Below, one piece after another: positions 37,471 to 46,883 of a stretch of 64,000 bases of DNA. This stretch comes from UBA668 sp963720695 (GTDB taxonomy: Bacteria; Actinomycetota; Acidimicrobiia; Acidimicrobiales; Ilumatobacteraceae). The translations under genes were made by a program, and so were the position numbers. Numbering within the stretch: the stretch's first letter is position 1; every line of letters begins with the position of its first letter. The notes beneath the pieces were generated by a model that was not told the origin of the DNA, made no database searches, and saw only the letters and a list, made by a program, of their open reading frames with translations. The stretch is taken from assembly GCA_963720695.1 (NCBI GenBank), contig CAVRGG010000004.1, positions 682,001 through 746,000 of the forward strand. Direction: 5' to 3'.

Positions 37471-38880
37471 TCAGCCGAGTGTGGCCATCGCGGCGCGCAG
37501 CCGGCGGAGCGTCTCGTGCCGGCCCAACTGCTCCAACGACTCGAACAGCGGCGGCCCCACGGTTCGGCCCGTGACGGCCACCCGGATCGGCGCCTGCGCC
37601 TTGCCGGGCTTCATCTCGTGAGCGAGGGCCACCGCCTCGAGCACCGCCTTGAGCGGCTCGGCGCCCCAGTGCGCGAGCAGCTCGTACGCGTCGAGCGTGT
37701 CACGCAGGACGGAGACCGACTCCGGTGCGGCAGTCACCTTCGCCCACGCGTCGGCGTCGATCACGGGATCCGCCAGGAACAGGAAATCGACCACGCCCGC
37801 GGCATCGGCGAGCGTGACGCATCGAGGTTGGATGACCGGCGCCATCGCGAGGAACACCGACTCCTCGAAGCGGTCCGCAGGGAACGGCGCGTCGGGAGCG
37901 AACAGCCACGGCCGGCACGCATCGAGGAACTGCCGCGGGGTGAGCGCACGGATGTACTCGCCGTTGAACGCGGCGAGCTTCTTGAGATCGAAGAACGCCG
38001 ACGAGTGGTTCACGTCCTCGAGACGGAAGTCGGCCTCCATGTGCGCCCAGGGCTGGATCTCGGTGTCGCCCTTCGGAGCCCACCCGAGCGTCATCAGGTA
38101 GTTCACCATCGCATCGGAGAGGTAGCCCTCGTCGCGATACATCTCGAGCGCCACCTTGTCGCGCCGCTTCGAGAGCTTCTTGCGTGCCTCGTTGACGAGC
38201 ACCGGCACGTGGGCCCACACCGGAGCCTCGTGGCCGAGGGCTTCCCAGATCATCTGCTGCTTGGGGGTGTTCGGCAGGTGCTCCTCGGCGCGCACGACGT
38301 GGGTGATCGCCATCGCGGCATCGTCGACGACGTTCGCCAGCAAGAACATCGGGCTGCCGTTGCCGCGCAGGAGGACGAAGTCCTCGATGAGCGCGTTGTC
38401 GAACTCGACGTCGCCGCGCACCAGGTCGTGGACCACGGTGACCCCAGAGGGGACGCGGAACCGAAGTGCGTGTCCGGGACCCGGACCCAGGCCCCGGTCG
38501 CGGGACCACCCCTGATAACCCTGCGATCCTTCCGCCTTGTTGCGGGCCTCGATGTCGGCACCGGTCATGTCGCAGTAGTAGGCGTGGCCGGCGGCGAACA
38601 ACTGCTCCGCAGCAGCCACGTGCTGGTCGGCGTACTCGCTCTGGAAGTAGGGACCCTCGAAGTGGGGGTCATCGGCGTGGATGCCGATCCATGCCAGTGC
38701 GTCGATGATGCCCTGCGTCCACTCGGGCCGATTGCGCTCGGCGTCGGTGTCCTCGATGCGGAGCACGAACGTACCGTCCTGGCTGTGGGCGAGCGCCCAG
38801 TTCCACAGGGCCGTGCGGGCGCCGCCGACGTGGAAGAAGCCCGTGGGCGAGGGCGCGAAGCGGAAGCGAGGACCGGTCAT
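37471..38880 (-). CDS. gltX: Glutamyl-tRNA synthetase
   Basis: 469 aa, normal class Ib size. HIGH-type motif in RFAPSPTGFFHVGGARTALW, RIEDTDAERNRPE, LRGNGSPMFLLANVVDD and ITHVVRAEEHLPNTPKQ; KMSKS-type motif KKLSKRRDKVA. Attaches Glu to tRNA-Glu and, in bacteria lacking GlnRS, to tRNA-Gln. The two cognate tRNA genes lie ~0.8 kb downstream on the same strand, an arrangement seen in other actinobacteria. Starts 26 bp after the glutamate dehydrogenase stop, so may be read from that transcript. Confidence 0.95.
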   Translation of the reverse strand: MTGPRFRFAPSPTGFFHVGGARTALWNWALAHSQDGTFVLRIEDTDAERNRPEWTQGIIDALAWIGIHADDPHFEGPYFQSEYADQHVAAAEQLFAAGHAYYCDMTGADIEARNKAEGSQGYQGWSRDRGLGPGPGHALRFRVPSGVTVVHDLVRGDVEFDNALIEDFVLLRGNGSPMFLLANVVDDAAMAITHVVRAEEHLPNTPKQQMIWEALGHEAPVWAHVPVLVNEARKKLSKRRDKVALEMYRDEGYLSDAMVNYLMTLGWAPKGDTEIQPWAHMEADFRLEDVNHSSAFFDLKKLAAFNGEYIRALTPRQFLDACRPWLFAPDAPFPADRFEESVFLAMAPVIQPRCVTLADAAGVVDFLFLADPVIDADAWAKVTAAPESVSVLRDTLDAYELLAHWGAEPLKAVLEAVALAHEMKPGKAQAPIRVAVTGRTVGPPLFESLEQLGRHETLRRLRAAMATLG

Positions 38881-38906
38881 GACCCTCCGAGGCTATCTGG
38901 GCGGCC

Positions 38907-41900
38907 TCACGCGAGCAGGGCGAGCGTGCGCAGTTGGCGCACCGCGACCGTGAGCGTGGTGAGGTCGTGTGCATCGACGCGGCGAAGGTCGGTGAAGATC
39001 GCCACCGAGGTACCGATCAATCGCTCGTTCCGGTCGAACCAGTCCGCGACGGTGCCCACCGCCAGTGCATCGGTGGTGAGCTCCGACAGCGCCGTGACGA
39101 GGTCGTCGCGCAGCGCGGCCCGCGCCTGGGTCTGCCAGCGAGTGCTGCGCGGAAGGCTCCCGACGGCCTCCCACAGCCATGCCACGTCGAGGCGTTCGAA
39201 CATCTGCCAGTAGGCCGACGCGACCTGACCCAACGGGCGCGAGGTGTGGGCGGCGAGATCGATGACGTCGAATCCGGTGTGCAGCAACGGCCACAGCACG
39301 CTGCGCTGAGCGAGGTCCTCGGGCACCCCGGCCGCCAACCGGCCCGCCTCGGTGGCGAACGCCGCCTCGCGCATGCGGCCGTGGAGGTGACCCTCCAGTG
39401 ACACGGCCAGCTCGCCGATGCCGGCTCGGAACTCCGCCACCGCAGCACCGATGTCGAGCGGCAGGGCGCGATGGCGCATGAGCCAGAGCGTGGCGCGCTC
39501 GGACATCGACCGCAGTTCGAGGAACAACTGCATCTGGACGTCGACCTTGACGAGGCCGGTCAGGGCTTCCACGCGGTGCCACAGCGTCTGCATGTCGAGG
39601 ATGTCACGAGCCGCGACCCACGCCCGCGTGGTGTCGACCACGCTCATGCCCGTCTCCTCGGAGATGCGATGATCGAAGGAGATGCCCGACAGGTTGGACA
39701 TCTGGTTGCCGACGCGAGTCGCGATGATCTCTCGACGGAGGCGATGGTCGTGGATCTCGTCCGCGAACTCGTCGCGCAGCCGGGTCGGGAAGTACTCGAC
39801 CAGCTCGGGCAGCAGGTACGGATCGTCGGGCAACTCGCTCTGGGTGATCTCGGAGATGTTGGCGCTCTTGGTGTAGGCGAGCAGGACCGAGAACTCGGGT
39901 GTGGTCAGACCCGTGCCCGACGCCTGGCGCTCGGCGATCTGGCGGTCGGTGGGCAGGAACTCGAGGGCACGGTTCAACCAGCCTTCGGTCTCGAGCAGGT
40001 TCAGGTAGCGGCTGTGCACGTTGACCATCGGCAGCGCCTGCCGGCGGGCGATGGCCAGCGCGAGCGTCTGGGCCCGATTGTCGTCGAGCACGAGCTGACC
40101 GACCTCGTCGGTCATGCTGGCGAGCACCTCGTTGCGCTGCTCCACCGTGAGCGTGCCCTTGTGCACGGCGGCGCCGAGCAGGATCTTGATGTTGACCTCG
40201 TGGTCGCTGCAGTCCACGCCGGCCGAGTTGTCGATGGCGTCGGTGTTGATCAGCCCGCCGGCAAGGGCGTACTCGACACGGCCGCGCTGGGTGAACCCGA
40301 GGTTGCCGCCCTCCCCCACCATCCGGCACCGCAGCTCGGCGCCGTTCACCCGCAGGGCATCGTTGGCCCGGTCGCCGACGTCGGCATGGCTCTCGGTCGT
40401 CGCTTTGACATAGGTACCGATGCCGCCGTTCCACAGCAGGTCGACCGGCGCCCGCAGGATCGCCGACATGAGATCACTCGGGGTGAACGAGATGCGATCG
40501 GTGCCCAACCGCTTGCGCGCCGGTTCACTGAGCTGGATCGTCTTGAGCGTGCGCGGGAAGATCGCTCCACCGGGTGACAGCAGCGAGGTGTCGTAGTCCG
40601 CCCAACTCGACCGGGGCAGCTCGAACAACCGCCGACGCTCGACGAACGACACCGCCGGATCCGGGTCGGGGTCGATGAAGATGTGGCGGTGGTCGAACGC
40701 GGCGACCAGCTTGATGTGGGGTGAACGCAACATCCCGTTGCCGAAGACGTCACCACTCATGTCGCCCACGCCGACGGCCGTGAGCTCGTCCCGCTCGACG
40801 TCCTTGCCCAGCGTCGCCGCGTGACGGCGCACGCTCTCCCAGGCGCCGCGCGCGGTGATCCCCATCGCCTTGTGGTCGTAGCCGACGCTGCCGCCGGAGG
40901 CGAACGCGTCGTCGAGCCAGAAGCCGTAGTCGTGGGCGATCCCGTTGGCGATGTCGCTGAACGTGGCCGTGCCCTTGTCGGCGGCGACCACCAGATAGGG
41001 ATCGTCAGCGTCGTAGCGCACCGTCGACGGAGGCGGCACCACTTCGCCGCCGAGGATGTTGTCGGTGAGGTCGAGCAGACCGGCGATGAACAGGCGATAG
41101 CAGGCGACGCCCTCGGCGCGCAGCGCGTCGGGAGTGGCGGGCGGCCGCTTGAGGACGAAGCCGCCCTTCGCGCCGGTGGGCACGATGACCGCGTTCTTCA
41201 CGATCTGCGCCTTCACCAGACCGAGGATCTCCGTGCGGAAGTCCTCCCGGCGGTCGCTCCAGCGGATGCCGCCGCGCGCGATGCGGCCGTTGCGCAGGTG
41301 CAGACCCTCCACGCGCGGCGAGCACACCCAGATCTCGAACATCGGCCGCGGGAGCGGCAGATCGGGCACCTTGGACGTGTCGAACTTGACGGCGATGACG
41401 TCGCGGTGGCCCGCGTTCGGACCCGGGCGGTAGGCGTTGGTCCGTACCGTCGCGTCGATCAGCGCCAGCAACGCCCGCAGCGTGCGGTCGTCGTCGAGGC
41501 TGGGCACGGCGTCGAGTGCGTCAATCACCGCGGCGCGGGCGCCGTCGACCACCTCGGCGTCGGGTCGATCGCCCTCAGGGTCGAATCGCAGACGGAACAG
41601 GTCGACGAGCTCGGCGGCGATGCGGTGATGCCTGGCGAGGGTGGACTCGATGTACTGCTGGCTGAACGGGAAGCCGATCTGGCGCAGGTAGCGCGAGTAG
41701 GTCCGCAGGATCTCGACCTGACGCGCGGTCAGGCCGGCGAGCAGCACCAGACGATTGAGCCCGTCGACCTCGACGGTGTTGGTGAACTCGGCGACGAACG
41801 CTCGTTGCACCTCGGCGCGCACCTCGTCGGAGAGCTCGATGTCGGGAGGGAGCTCCACGCCGACGTCGTGCAACCACACGCCGTACTCGCCGATCGCGAA

Positions 41901-42269
41901 GTGGAACGCCCGCTCGTCGATCGCTCGGAAACCCAACTGGTCCAGGAGCGGCAGGAGGTCGGCGATCGGGACGGCGGAACCGCAGTGATAGACCCGGAAC
42001 CGCCACTCGTGCGCGGCGGCTTCGGTGAAGTGCATCATCGATGTCGCGACCGTGTCGCCGTCAGCACCGGCGGCCAGCCGGTCGACGATGGGAAGGTCGA
42101 TCGCGGCGCTGTTGGGCCAGTTGAGCTCGTCGTACCCGGCAGGGATCACGGGAAGCAGCCGCGCCATGAGGTTGTCGGCGGCCGGGCCCCCGAGATCGGT
42201 GAGCAACGCTTCGCGTACGGCCGCCGACCATTCGTCAGCCACCTCTCCGGGTGCGAATCTGATGCCCAC
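38907..42269 (-). CDS. NAD-specific glutamate dehydrogenase, large (GDH2/GdhB-type, short form)
   Basis: 1120 aa. Oxidatively deaminates glutamate to 2-oxoglutarate and ammonium with NAD+. The catalytic core is clear: RNGRIARGGIRWSDRREDFRTEILGLVKAQIVKNAVIVPTGAKGGFVLKRP (substrate Lys residues), GVGDMSGDVFGNGMLRS (NAD site) and GGIGTYVKA. The C-terminal third holds the conserved SGVDCSDHEVNIKILL and FPTRLRDEF segments. Members of the 180-kDa class have ~1600 aa with N-terminal regulatory domains; this protein lacks most of that and fits the ~115-kDa class. ATG 42269 gives MGIRFAPGEVADEWS. Feeds the glutamate node next to gltX. Confidence 0.9.
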   Translation of the reverse strand: MGIRFAPGEVADEWSAAVREALLTDLGGPAADNLMARLLPVIPAGYDELNWPNSAAIDLPIVDRLAAGADGDTVATSMMHFTEAAAHEWRFRVYHCGSAVPIADLLPLLDQLGFRAIDERAFHFAIGEYGVWLHDVGVELPPDIELSDEVRAEVQRAFVAEFTNTVEVDGLNRLVLLAGLTARQVEILRTYSRYLRQIGFPFSQQYIESTLARHHRIAAELVDLFRLRFDPEGDRPDAEVVDGARAAVIDALDAVPSLDDDRTLRALLALIDATVRTNAYRPGPNAGHRDVIAVKFDTSKVPDLPLPRPMFEIWVCSPRVEGLHLRNGRIARGGIRWSDRREDFRTEILGLVKAQIVKNAVIVPTGAKGGFVLKRPPATPDALRAEGVACYRLFIAGLLDLTDNILGGEVVPPPSTVRYDADDPYLVVAADKGTATFSDIANGIAHDYGFWLDDAFASGGSVGYDHKAMGITARGAWESVRRHAATLGKDVERDELTAVGVGDMSGDVFGNGMLRSPHIKLVAAFDHRHIFIDPDPDPAVSFVERRRLFELPRSSWADYDTSLLSPGGAIFPRTLKTIQLSEPARKRLGTDRISFTPSDLMSAILRAPVDLLWNGGIGTYVKATTESHADVGDRANDALRVNGAELRCRMVGEGGNLGFTQRGRVEYALAGGLINTDAIDNSAGVDCSDHEVNIKILLGAAVHKGTLTVEQRNEVLASMTDEVGQLVLDDNRAQTLALAIARRQALPMVNVHSRYLNLLETEGWLNRALEFLPTDRQIAERQASGTGLTTPEFSVLLAYTKSANISEITQSELPDDPYLLPELVEYFPTRLRDEFADEIHDHRLRREIIATRVGNQMSNLSGISFDHRISEETGMSVVDTTRAWVAARDILDMQTLWHRVEALTGLVKVDVQMQLFLELRSMSERATLWLMRHRALPLDIGAAVAEFRAGIGELAVSLEGHLHGRMREAAFATEAGRLAAGVPEDLAQRSVLWPLLHTGFDVIDLAAHTSRPLGQVASAYWQMFERLDVAWLWEAVGSLPRSTRWQTQARAALRDDLVTALSELTTDALAVGTVADWFDRNERLIGTSVAIFTDLRRVDAHDLTTLTVAVRQLRTLALLA

Positions 42270-42372
42270 TGGAACCGTTCCTTCCCGACGACGCTGTCGT
42301 GATGTACGTGCGATCAGTGTGCCACAGGGGCAGCCTGGGGAGCCGCCGGGCCACGAGGGCTACATTCGCGCC

Positions 42373-42744
42373 ATGAAGCAGATCAACGTCCTGGGCGAGG
42401 AACTGCAACCCTGCTCGCTCGATCCCGTCACCGGCTACTACCGCACTGGGTGTTGCGAGAACCGGGGCGACGATCCGGGTCTTCACGTCGTGTGCATCGT
42501 GTGCACCGACGAGTTCCTCGCCTACTCCGCGACCGTCGGGAACGACCTCAGCACCCCGATGCCCCAGTACGGGTTCGCGGGGTTGAAGGCCGGCGACCAG
42601 TGGTGCCTGTGCGCCAGCCGGTGGCAGGAGGCACTGGAGGCCGGCAACGCCCCTCAGGTCCGCCTCGCCGGCACCCATGTCTCCGCGTTGGAGTTCAGCT
42701 CGCTGGCCGACCTGCGTGCGCACGCCGTGGACGCCGTCGGATGA
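42373..42744 (+). CDS. DUF2237 family protein
   Basis: 123 aa. Opens MKQINVLGEELQPCSLDPVTGYYRTGCC, followed by HVVCIVCTDEFLAYSATVGNDLSTP and GDQWCLCASRWQEAL, the standard DUF2237 pattern with several conserved Cys. Function unknown in the family; a metal-binding or redox role is possible. ATG follows a TACATT box by 6 nt (leaderless type). First of five genes linked by overlaps or short gaps (to 45836). Confidence 0.85.
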   Translation: MKQINVLGEELQPCSLDPVTGYYRTGCCENRGDDPGLHVVCIVCTDEFLAYSATVGNDLSTPMPQYGFAGLKAGDQWCLCASRWQEALEAGNAPQVRLAGTHVSALEFSSLADLRAHAVDAVG

Positions 42745-43523
42745 GCGTCAAGGTCGACATCGACGGCCCGGTCTACGTGGTCACCATCGACCGGCCCGAG
42801 GTCCGCAACGCCGTCGACGGGCCGACGGCGGCGCTCCTCGCCACTGCGTTCCGTGAGTTCGAGGCCGACGACTCCGTGTCGGTCGCCGTGCTCACCGGCG
42901 CCAATGGCACGTTCTGTGCTGGTGCCGATCTCAAGGGGATCAGCGACGGTCGGGGCAACCGCGTCGAGCGCGACGTGACACTGGACGGGCCGATGGGCCC
43001 CACGCGGATGCAGCTGTCCAAGCCGGTCATCGCTGCGGTCGAAGGATTCGCGGTCGCGGGCGGGCTGGAGCTGGCGGTCTGGTGCGACTTGCGGGTCGCC
43101 GCCAGCGACGCCACGTTCGGCGTGTACTGCCGACGCTGGGGTGTGCCGCTCATCGACGGCGGCACGATCCGCCTGCCGCGCCTCATCGGCCAGAGCCATG
43201 CACTCGACCTCATCCTCACGGGGCGAGGGGTCACTGGCGAGGAAGCGGTACGGATGGGTCTCGTCAACCGATCGGTCGCACCGGGCACGGCGTTGACCGC
43301 CGCGATCGGGCTCGCCCACGAGATCGCCGCGCTCCCCCAGGGCTGCCTCCGCAACGACCGTCGCAGCGCGCTCGACCAGTGGTCGCTCCCCTTGCACGAA
43401 GCCCTCGCTCACGAGACCGACCTCGGGTTGGCCACGATCGCCAGCGGGGAGACGCTCCAGGGAGCAGCCCGGTTCGCCGCAGGCGAGGGCCGCCACGGCC
43501 AGCGGGCAGCGGAACCCACGTGA
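42741..43523 (+). CDS. Crotonase-family protein with an altered second catalytic position
   Basis: 260 aa. ATGA overlap with DUF2237. Crotonase motifs NGTFCAGADLKGI and EGFAVAGGLELAVWCDLRVA (oxyanion Gly and first Glu retained). The next segment reads ATFGVYCRRWGVPLIDGGTIRLPRLIG, with no Glu where hydratases have xxPExxLGxxP. A CoA-ester isomerase, hydrolase or other crotonase activity is therefore more likely than simple enoyl-CoA hydration. Coupled by GTGA to the oxygenase gene downstream. Confidence 0.85.
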   Translation: MSVKVDIDGPVYVVTIDRPEVRNAVDGPTAALLATAFREFEADDSVSVAVLTGANGTFCAGADLKGISDGRGNRVERDVTLDGPMGPTRMQLSKPVIAAVEGFAVAGGLELAVWCDLRVAASDATFGVYCRRWGVPLIDGGTIRLPRLIGQSHALDLILTGRGVTGEEAVRMGLVNRSVAPGTALTAAIGLAHEIAALPQGCLRNDRRSALDQWSLPLHEALAHETDLGLATIASGETLQGAARFAAGEGRHGQRAAEPT

Positions 43524-44461
43524 GGGGTGTTCCGCTCGTCAACCTCGAACGCTGGATCGACGGCTCCGATCGGACCGGCGTGGCGCGCTCGGTCGATCGT
43601 GCGCTCAGCGACGTCGGCTTCTTCCTCGTCGCCGGGCATGGCGTCCCCGAGGCGCTGATCACGCGCACCCGCCAGCACTACCGGGACTTCTTCCACCTGA
43701 CCGCCGAGCAGAAGTCCACCGTCCGCATGCCGACCCTGGGCATGGCCGGCTGGGCGCCGATGGGCATGGAGGCGAACGGGTACTCGTTCGGGCACGAGAC
43801 CCCGCCCGACATGAAGGAGAGCTATCGCCTCGGCGCACACGCCCTCCCCGGACGAGTCGCGTTGCGCGGCGACAACGTCTGGCCCGACACACCGCCTGGC
43901 TTCCAGGACACGGTCATGGAGTACATGGCCGCTGTCGATCGTCTGCACATGGAGCTGCTCCGGGTCTGCGCCGCGGCGGCGGGACTCGACGACGAGGGCT
44001 ACTTCGCCGACCGTGCGACTCGCAACGACAACACGCTCAACGTCAACTGGTACCCACCGCTGGACCACGTGGGGCAGCCGGCGCAGGGTCAGTACCGGAT
44101 CGGGCCGCACACCGACTTCGGCAGCATCACGGTCCTGCACCGCGAGCCGGGCACCTCGGCACTCGAAGTACAACTGCCCGACGGCGAATGGGTGGCGGCA
44201 CCGATCGTCGACGCGACGTTCACCGTCAACGCAGGTGACATGCTGGCGCACTGGTCCGGAGGGCGATGGCGGTCGGCGATCCACCGCATGCTCCCGCCCG
44301 TCGGTGATGCGGTCCACCAGGAACTGCTGTCGCTGGTCTACTTCTGCGAACCGGACCCCGACACGATCGTCACCCCGCTTCGAGGTGACGCGCCTCCTGT
44401 CCTGGCGGGCGACTACCTGCGCGCCAAGATCGCCGCGATCACCATGACGCCCGAGCGCTGA
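43520..44461 (+). CDS. Isopenicillin-N-synthase-like Fe(II)/2-oxoglutarate-type oxygenase
   Basis: 313 aa from GTG 43520 (GTGA overlap). DIOX_N-like start VPLVNLERWIDG and LSDVGFFLVAGHGVPEALI, then the double-stranded beta helix with Fe ligands His/Asp in IGPHTDFGSITVLH and the distal His in RSAIHRMLPP. Usually oxidises a small organic substrate with O2 and 2-oxoglutarate. Substrate unknown; co-translation with a crotonase and a DUF2237 protein suggests a shared small catabolic or modification pathway, an inference from position only. Confidence 0.88.
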   Translation: MRGVPLVNLERWIDGSDRTGVARSVDRALSDVGFFLVAGHGVPEALITRTRQHYRDFFHLTAEQKSTVRMPTLGMAGWAPMGMEANGYSFGHETPPDMKESYRLGAHALPGRVALRGDNVWPDTPPGFQDTVMEYMAAVDRLHMELLRVCAAAAGLDDEGYFADRATRNDNTLNVNWYPPLDHVGQPAQGQYRIGPHTDFGSITVLHREPGTSALEVQLPDGEWVAAPIVDATFTVNAGDMLAHWSGGRWRSAIHRMLPPVGDAVHQELLSLVYFCEPDPDTIVTPLRGDAPPVLAGDYLRAKIAAITMTPER

Positions 44462-44475
44462 GTACCCTTGCCCGG

Positions 44476-45138
44476 GTGCAGCCGGCCGCCGATCTCGTGA
44501 CACCGCCCAAGCCGCTGCTGCGCGGCTGGACCCACGCCGTGTCGTTCCCGATCATGCTGGTGATGGGGCTGGCGATGATCCTGCTCGCCAACGCGACCAT
44601 GCCCTCCCGGCTGCTGCTCGGCGTGTACGTGGCCGGCACCGCCACCATGTTCGGCGTGTCGGCGATGTACCACAGGGGGCGGTGGTCCCCACCGGTGAAG
44701 CTGCGCATGCAGAAGCTCGACCGCTCGGCGATCTTCCTCGCCATCGCCGGCGGCTACACACCGATCGCCGTCGTCTGCCTCGACGGGTGGGTGCTCGCCG
44801 CCGTGCTCGCCACGGCGTGGACCGGTGCGGCCGTGGGCATGGCCCTCCAGTGGATCCCGCAGGTGCCTCGGTCGTTGCGGGGAGCCAGCTACATCGTCGT
44901 CAGCTGGATCGCGATCTTCACGTTCCCGCAACTGGCACGAGGTCTGGGTGCCACCGGCTTCGCGCTCGTCCTCGCAGGGGGCGTCTGCTACACGATCGGA
45001 GCGATCGCACTGGCCACTCGGTGGCCCGACCCCTGGCCCCGAGTGTTCGGGTTCCACGAGGTGTTCCACGCGTTCACGGTGGTGGCGTCTGCACTCCAGT
45101 TCGCTGCGATCGCGGCGTTCGTCGTGCCACAGCTGTGA
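44476..45138 (+). CDS. Hemolysin III/YqfA (PAQR-like) membrane protein
   Basis: 220 aa, seven predicted helices. PAQR/HlyIII landmarks: SAMYHRGRW after TM2 (metal-site His), LDRSAIFLAIAGGYTPIAV in TM3, and GFHEVFHAFTVVASALQF at the C-terminus (metal-site His residues). Bacterial members influence membrane lipids or fluidity; haemolysis is mostly a historical label. The GTG start follows TACCCT by 7 nt, so it may also have its own leaderless promoter. Overlaps the pentapeptide-repeat gene by GTGA. Confidence 0.85.
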   Translation: MQPAADLVTPPKPLLRGWTHAVSFPIMLVMGLAMILLANATMPSRLLLGVYVAGTATMFGVSAMYHRGRWSPPVKLRMQKLDRSAIFLAIAGGYTPIAVVCLDGWVLAAVLATAWTGAAVGMALQWIPQVPRSLRGASYIVVSWIAIFTFPQLARGLGATGFALVLAGGVCYTIGAIALATRWPDPWPRVFGFHEVFHAFTVVASALQFAAIAAFVVPQL

Positions 45139-45836
45139 CGGCGCGCGCCGCGAGCGACGCGCCTCGAGCGCCTCGGCTCGCTGCGGTCGCGGCCATGGGA
45201 CGCGACGACCTGCTCGACGACCTCGAGTGGTCGGACGTCGAGGTCCGCCACGACTTCACCGACGAGAACCTCGAGTCGCTCCAGGCGAGAGGGCTCGTGT
45301 GCGAGGCCGCCCAGTTCACCGGTGCCGATCTGTCCTCGGCGCGCATCGTCGACGCCCGCTTCGATCGCTGCGAGTTGTCGGGCGCGCGGCTCGACGAGGC
45401 GGCACTCACCCGCGTGGAGTTCCGCGACTGCCGCATGTCGGGGGTCCAGATGGGCGCCACCCGGCTGGCCGACGTCCGCTTCGTCCGGTGCCGACTGGAT
45501 GGCGCCAATCTGCGGCTGGCGGTCGGCGAACGGGTGTGGTTCGAGGAGTGCATCCTGACCGGAGCAGAGTTCCGCGGCGCTGCGGTCTCGGCTGCCCGCT
45601 TCGACCGCTGTGAGCTAGGTGCCGCCGACTTCGCCGGAGCGAAGATTCCCGACGCCCGCCTGGTCGGCTCACGCCTCGACGGTCTGGTCGGCGTCGACGG
45701 TCTGCAACGCCCGGTGATCGACTCGTCCCAGGTGCTGTCGCTGGCCTGGACCCTGATGGCGGTGCACGGGGTGGTCGTGGACGACGCCGACGCCGACCGC
45801 GACCATGACGCCGATGGTGACGGCGACCACCGCTGA
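45135..45836 (+). CDS. Pentapeptide-repeat protein
   Basis: 233 aa from GTG 45135 (GTGA overlap); ATG 45195 (MGRDDLLDDLEW) is a credible alternative start. Residues ~45-190 follow the A(D/N)LxX five-residue rhythm: FTGADLSSARIVDARFDRCELSGARL, ADVRFVRCRLDGANL, FRGAAVSAARFDRCELGAADFAGAKI, giving a right-handed quadrilateral beta-helix. Such proteins can mimic DNA (Qnr/MfpA) or serve as scaffolds; no specific function is evident. Ends in an Asp/His-rich tail. Confidence 0.85.
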   Translation: MTARAASDAPRAPRLAAVAAMGRDDLLDDLEWSDVEVRHDFTDENLESLQARGLVCEAAQFTGADLSSARIVDARFDRCELSGARLDEAALTRVEFRDCRMSGVQMGATRLADVRFVRCRLDGANLRLAVGERVWFEECILTGAEFRGAAVSAARFDRCELGAADFAGAKIPDARLVGSRLDGLVGVDGLQRPVIDSSQVLSLAWTLMAVHGVVVDDADADRDHDADGDGDHR

Positions 45837-45842
45837 GGCGGG

Positions 45843-46781
45843 TCAGGCGTTCGGGTTGACGAGCCGATTCACCTCACCGGCGATCGCCAGTGAGAAGCGC
45901 AGCGCACCCGACGAGTAGATCGAGCAGGGGTTCTCGCCGACGATCGGACAGAAGTGCACACCGTCGCCGCGCACCCTGATCTGCCCGTCCGGTTGGCAGT
46001 TCTGATCGAAGGACGTGCACGGCAGGTGGTCGGTGTACTGACCGTCGGGCGTCTCCACCGAGGCACCGGCGTCGACGTAGGTCACGAAGTTCCACGTCGC
46101 TGCGAAGTCCTGGAAGGCCGCATTGATGCCATCGGCGCGGTCGTCCTGCCCCGTCGTCGGCGCCCGGCGGGGCTGGCCGACGAGGACCACACGGGCCCCC
46201 TTCTGGCGGGCCATGTCGATGAGGGTGGCGACGTCGGCGCGGTAGCGATCGATGAGCGGTTGGTGCGACAGGAAACCGCCTTGGCCATCGGACATGCACG
46301 GCGTCAGCGAGTTGCCCGAGAACGTGATGACCACCACGCTCGTGGGCCCGGCGGGCATGTCGTCATCGAGCCAGTCGCACGGTGCGGTGCCTCCGAAGTA
46401 GCTGCGCACCGACGTGAGCGGCTCGGTGAGCATGGCGATCATGGCGGCGGTCTCCTGGGCGAGCGAGTCGCCGACCAGCACGAGGTGGTCGATCACGGGG
46501 CTCGGCTCGATCCAGTTCGCAGGCTCCATGACGACCGTGGTGGTCGTCACGGGTACGACCGGCGGCGCAGGCACCGGCGTCGGGGCAGGCACCGGACGGC
46601 TCGGGGCGGTCGTCGTCGGTGAGAGCGAGACGGTCACCACCTGCGAGGCCGGACGGGTGATCACCGTGGTCGAGGACCGTCCCGGCTCGATCACCAGGCC
46701 GACGACCAGGACGGCACCGGCGAGCGACCACATCGCCTGCCGGGGAAGGTGGTGGTGGGTGGCCGGCCGGACGTGATGCAC
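45843..46781 (-). CDS. SGNH-like hydrolase, membrane-anchored
   Basis: 312 aa from GTG 46781. One N-terminal membrane segment (MWSLAGAVLVVGLVIEPG), a Pro/Thr-rich linker (SPTTTAPSRPVPAPTPVPAP), then an SGNH-like domain: LVLVGDSLAQETAA (nucleophile), VVITFSGNSLTPC (Asn block), GQPRRAPT and DGVHFCP (Asp/His). Four Cys in the C-terminal part probably form disulfides, consistent with an extracellular domain. Similar proteins act on envelope acyl groups. Divergent from the SARP regulator (102 bp between starts). Confidence 0.75.
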   Translation of the reverse strand: MHHVRPATHHHLPRQAMWSLAGAVLVVGLVIEPGRSSTTVITRPASQVVTVSLSPTTTAPSRPVPAPTPVPAPPVVPVTTTTVVMEPANWIEPSPVIDHLVLVGDSLAQETAAMIAMLTEPLTSVRSYFGGTAPCDWLDDDMPAGPTSVVVITFSGNSLTPCMSDGQGGFLSHQPLIDRYRADVATLIDMARQKGARVVLVGQPRRAPTTGQDDRADGINAAFQDFAATWNFVTYVDAGASVETPDGQYTDHLPCTSFDQNCQPDGQIRVRGDGVHFCPIVGENPCSIYSSGALRFSLAIAGEVNRLVNPNA

Positions 46782-46883
46782 ATCGTCATCGTGCGTGCCG
46801 GCTGTCACCCGGATGTCACCACGGCCGGTTGCTACGGTGACGCACCGGCACGGCAACCGTGACACGTCAAGGACGGGCACACG

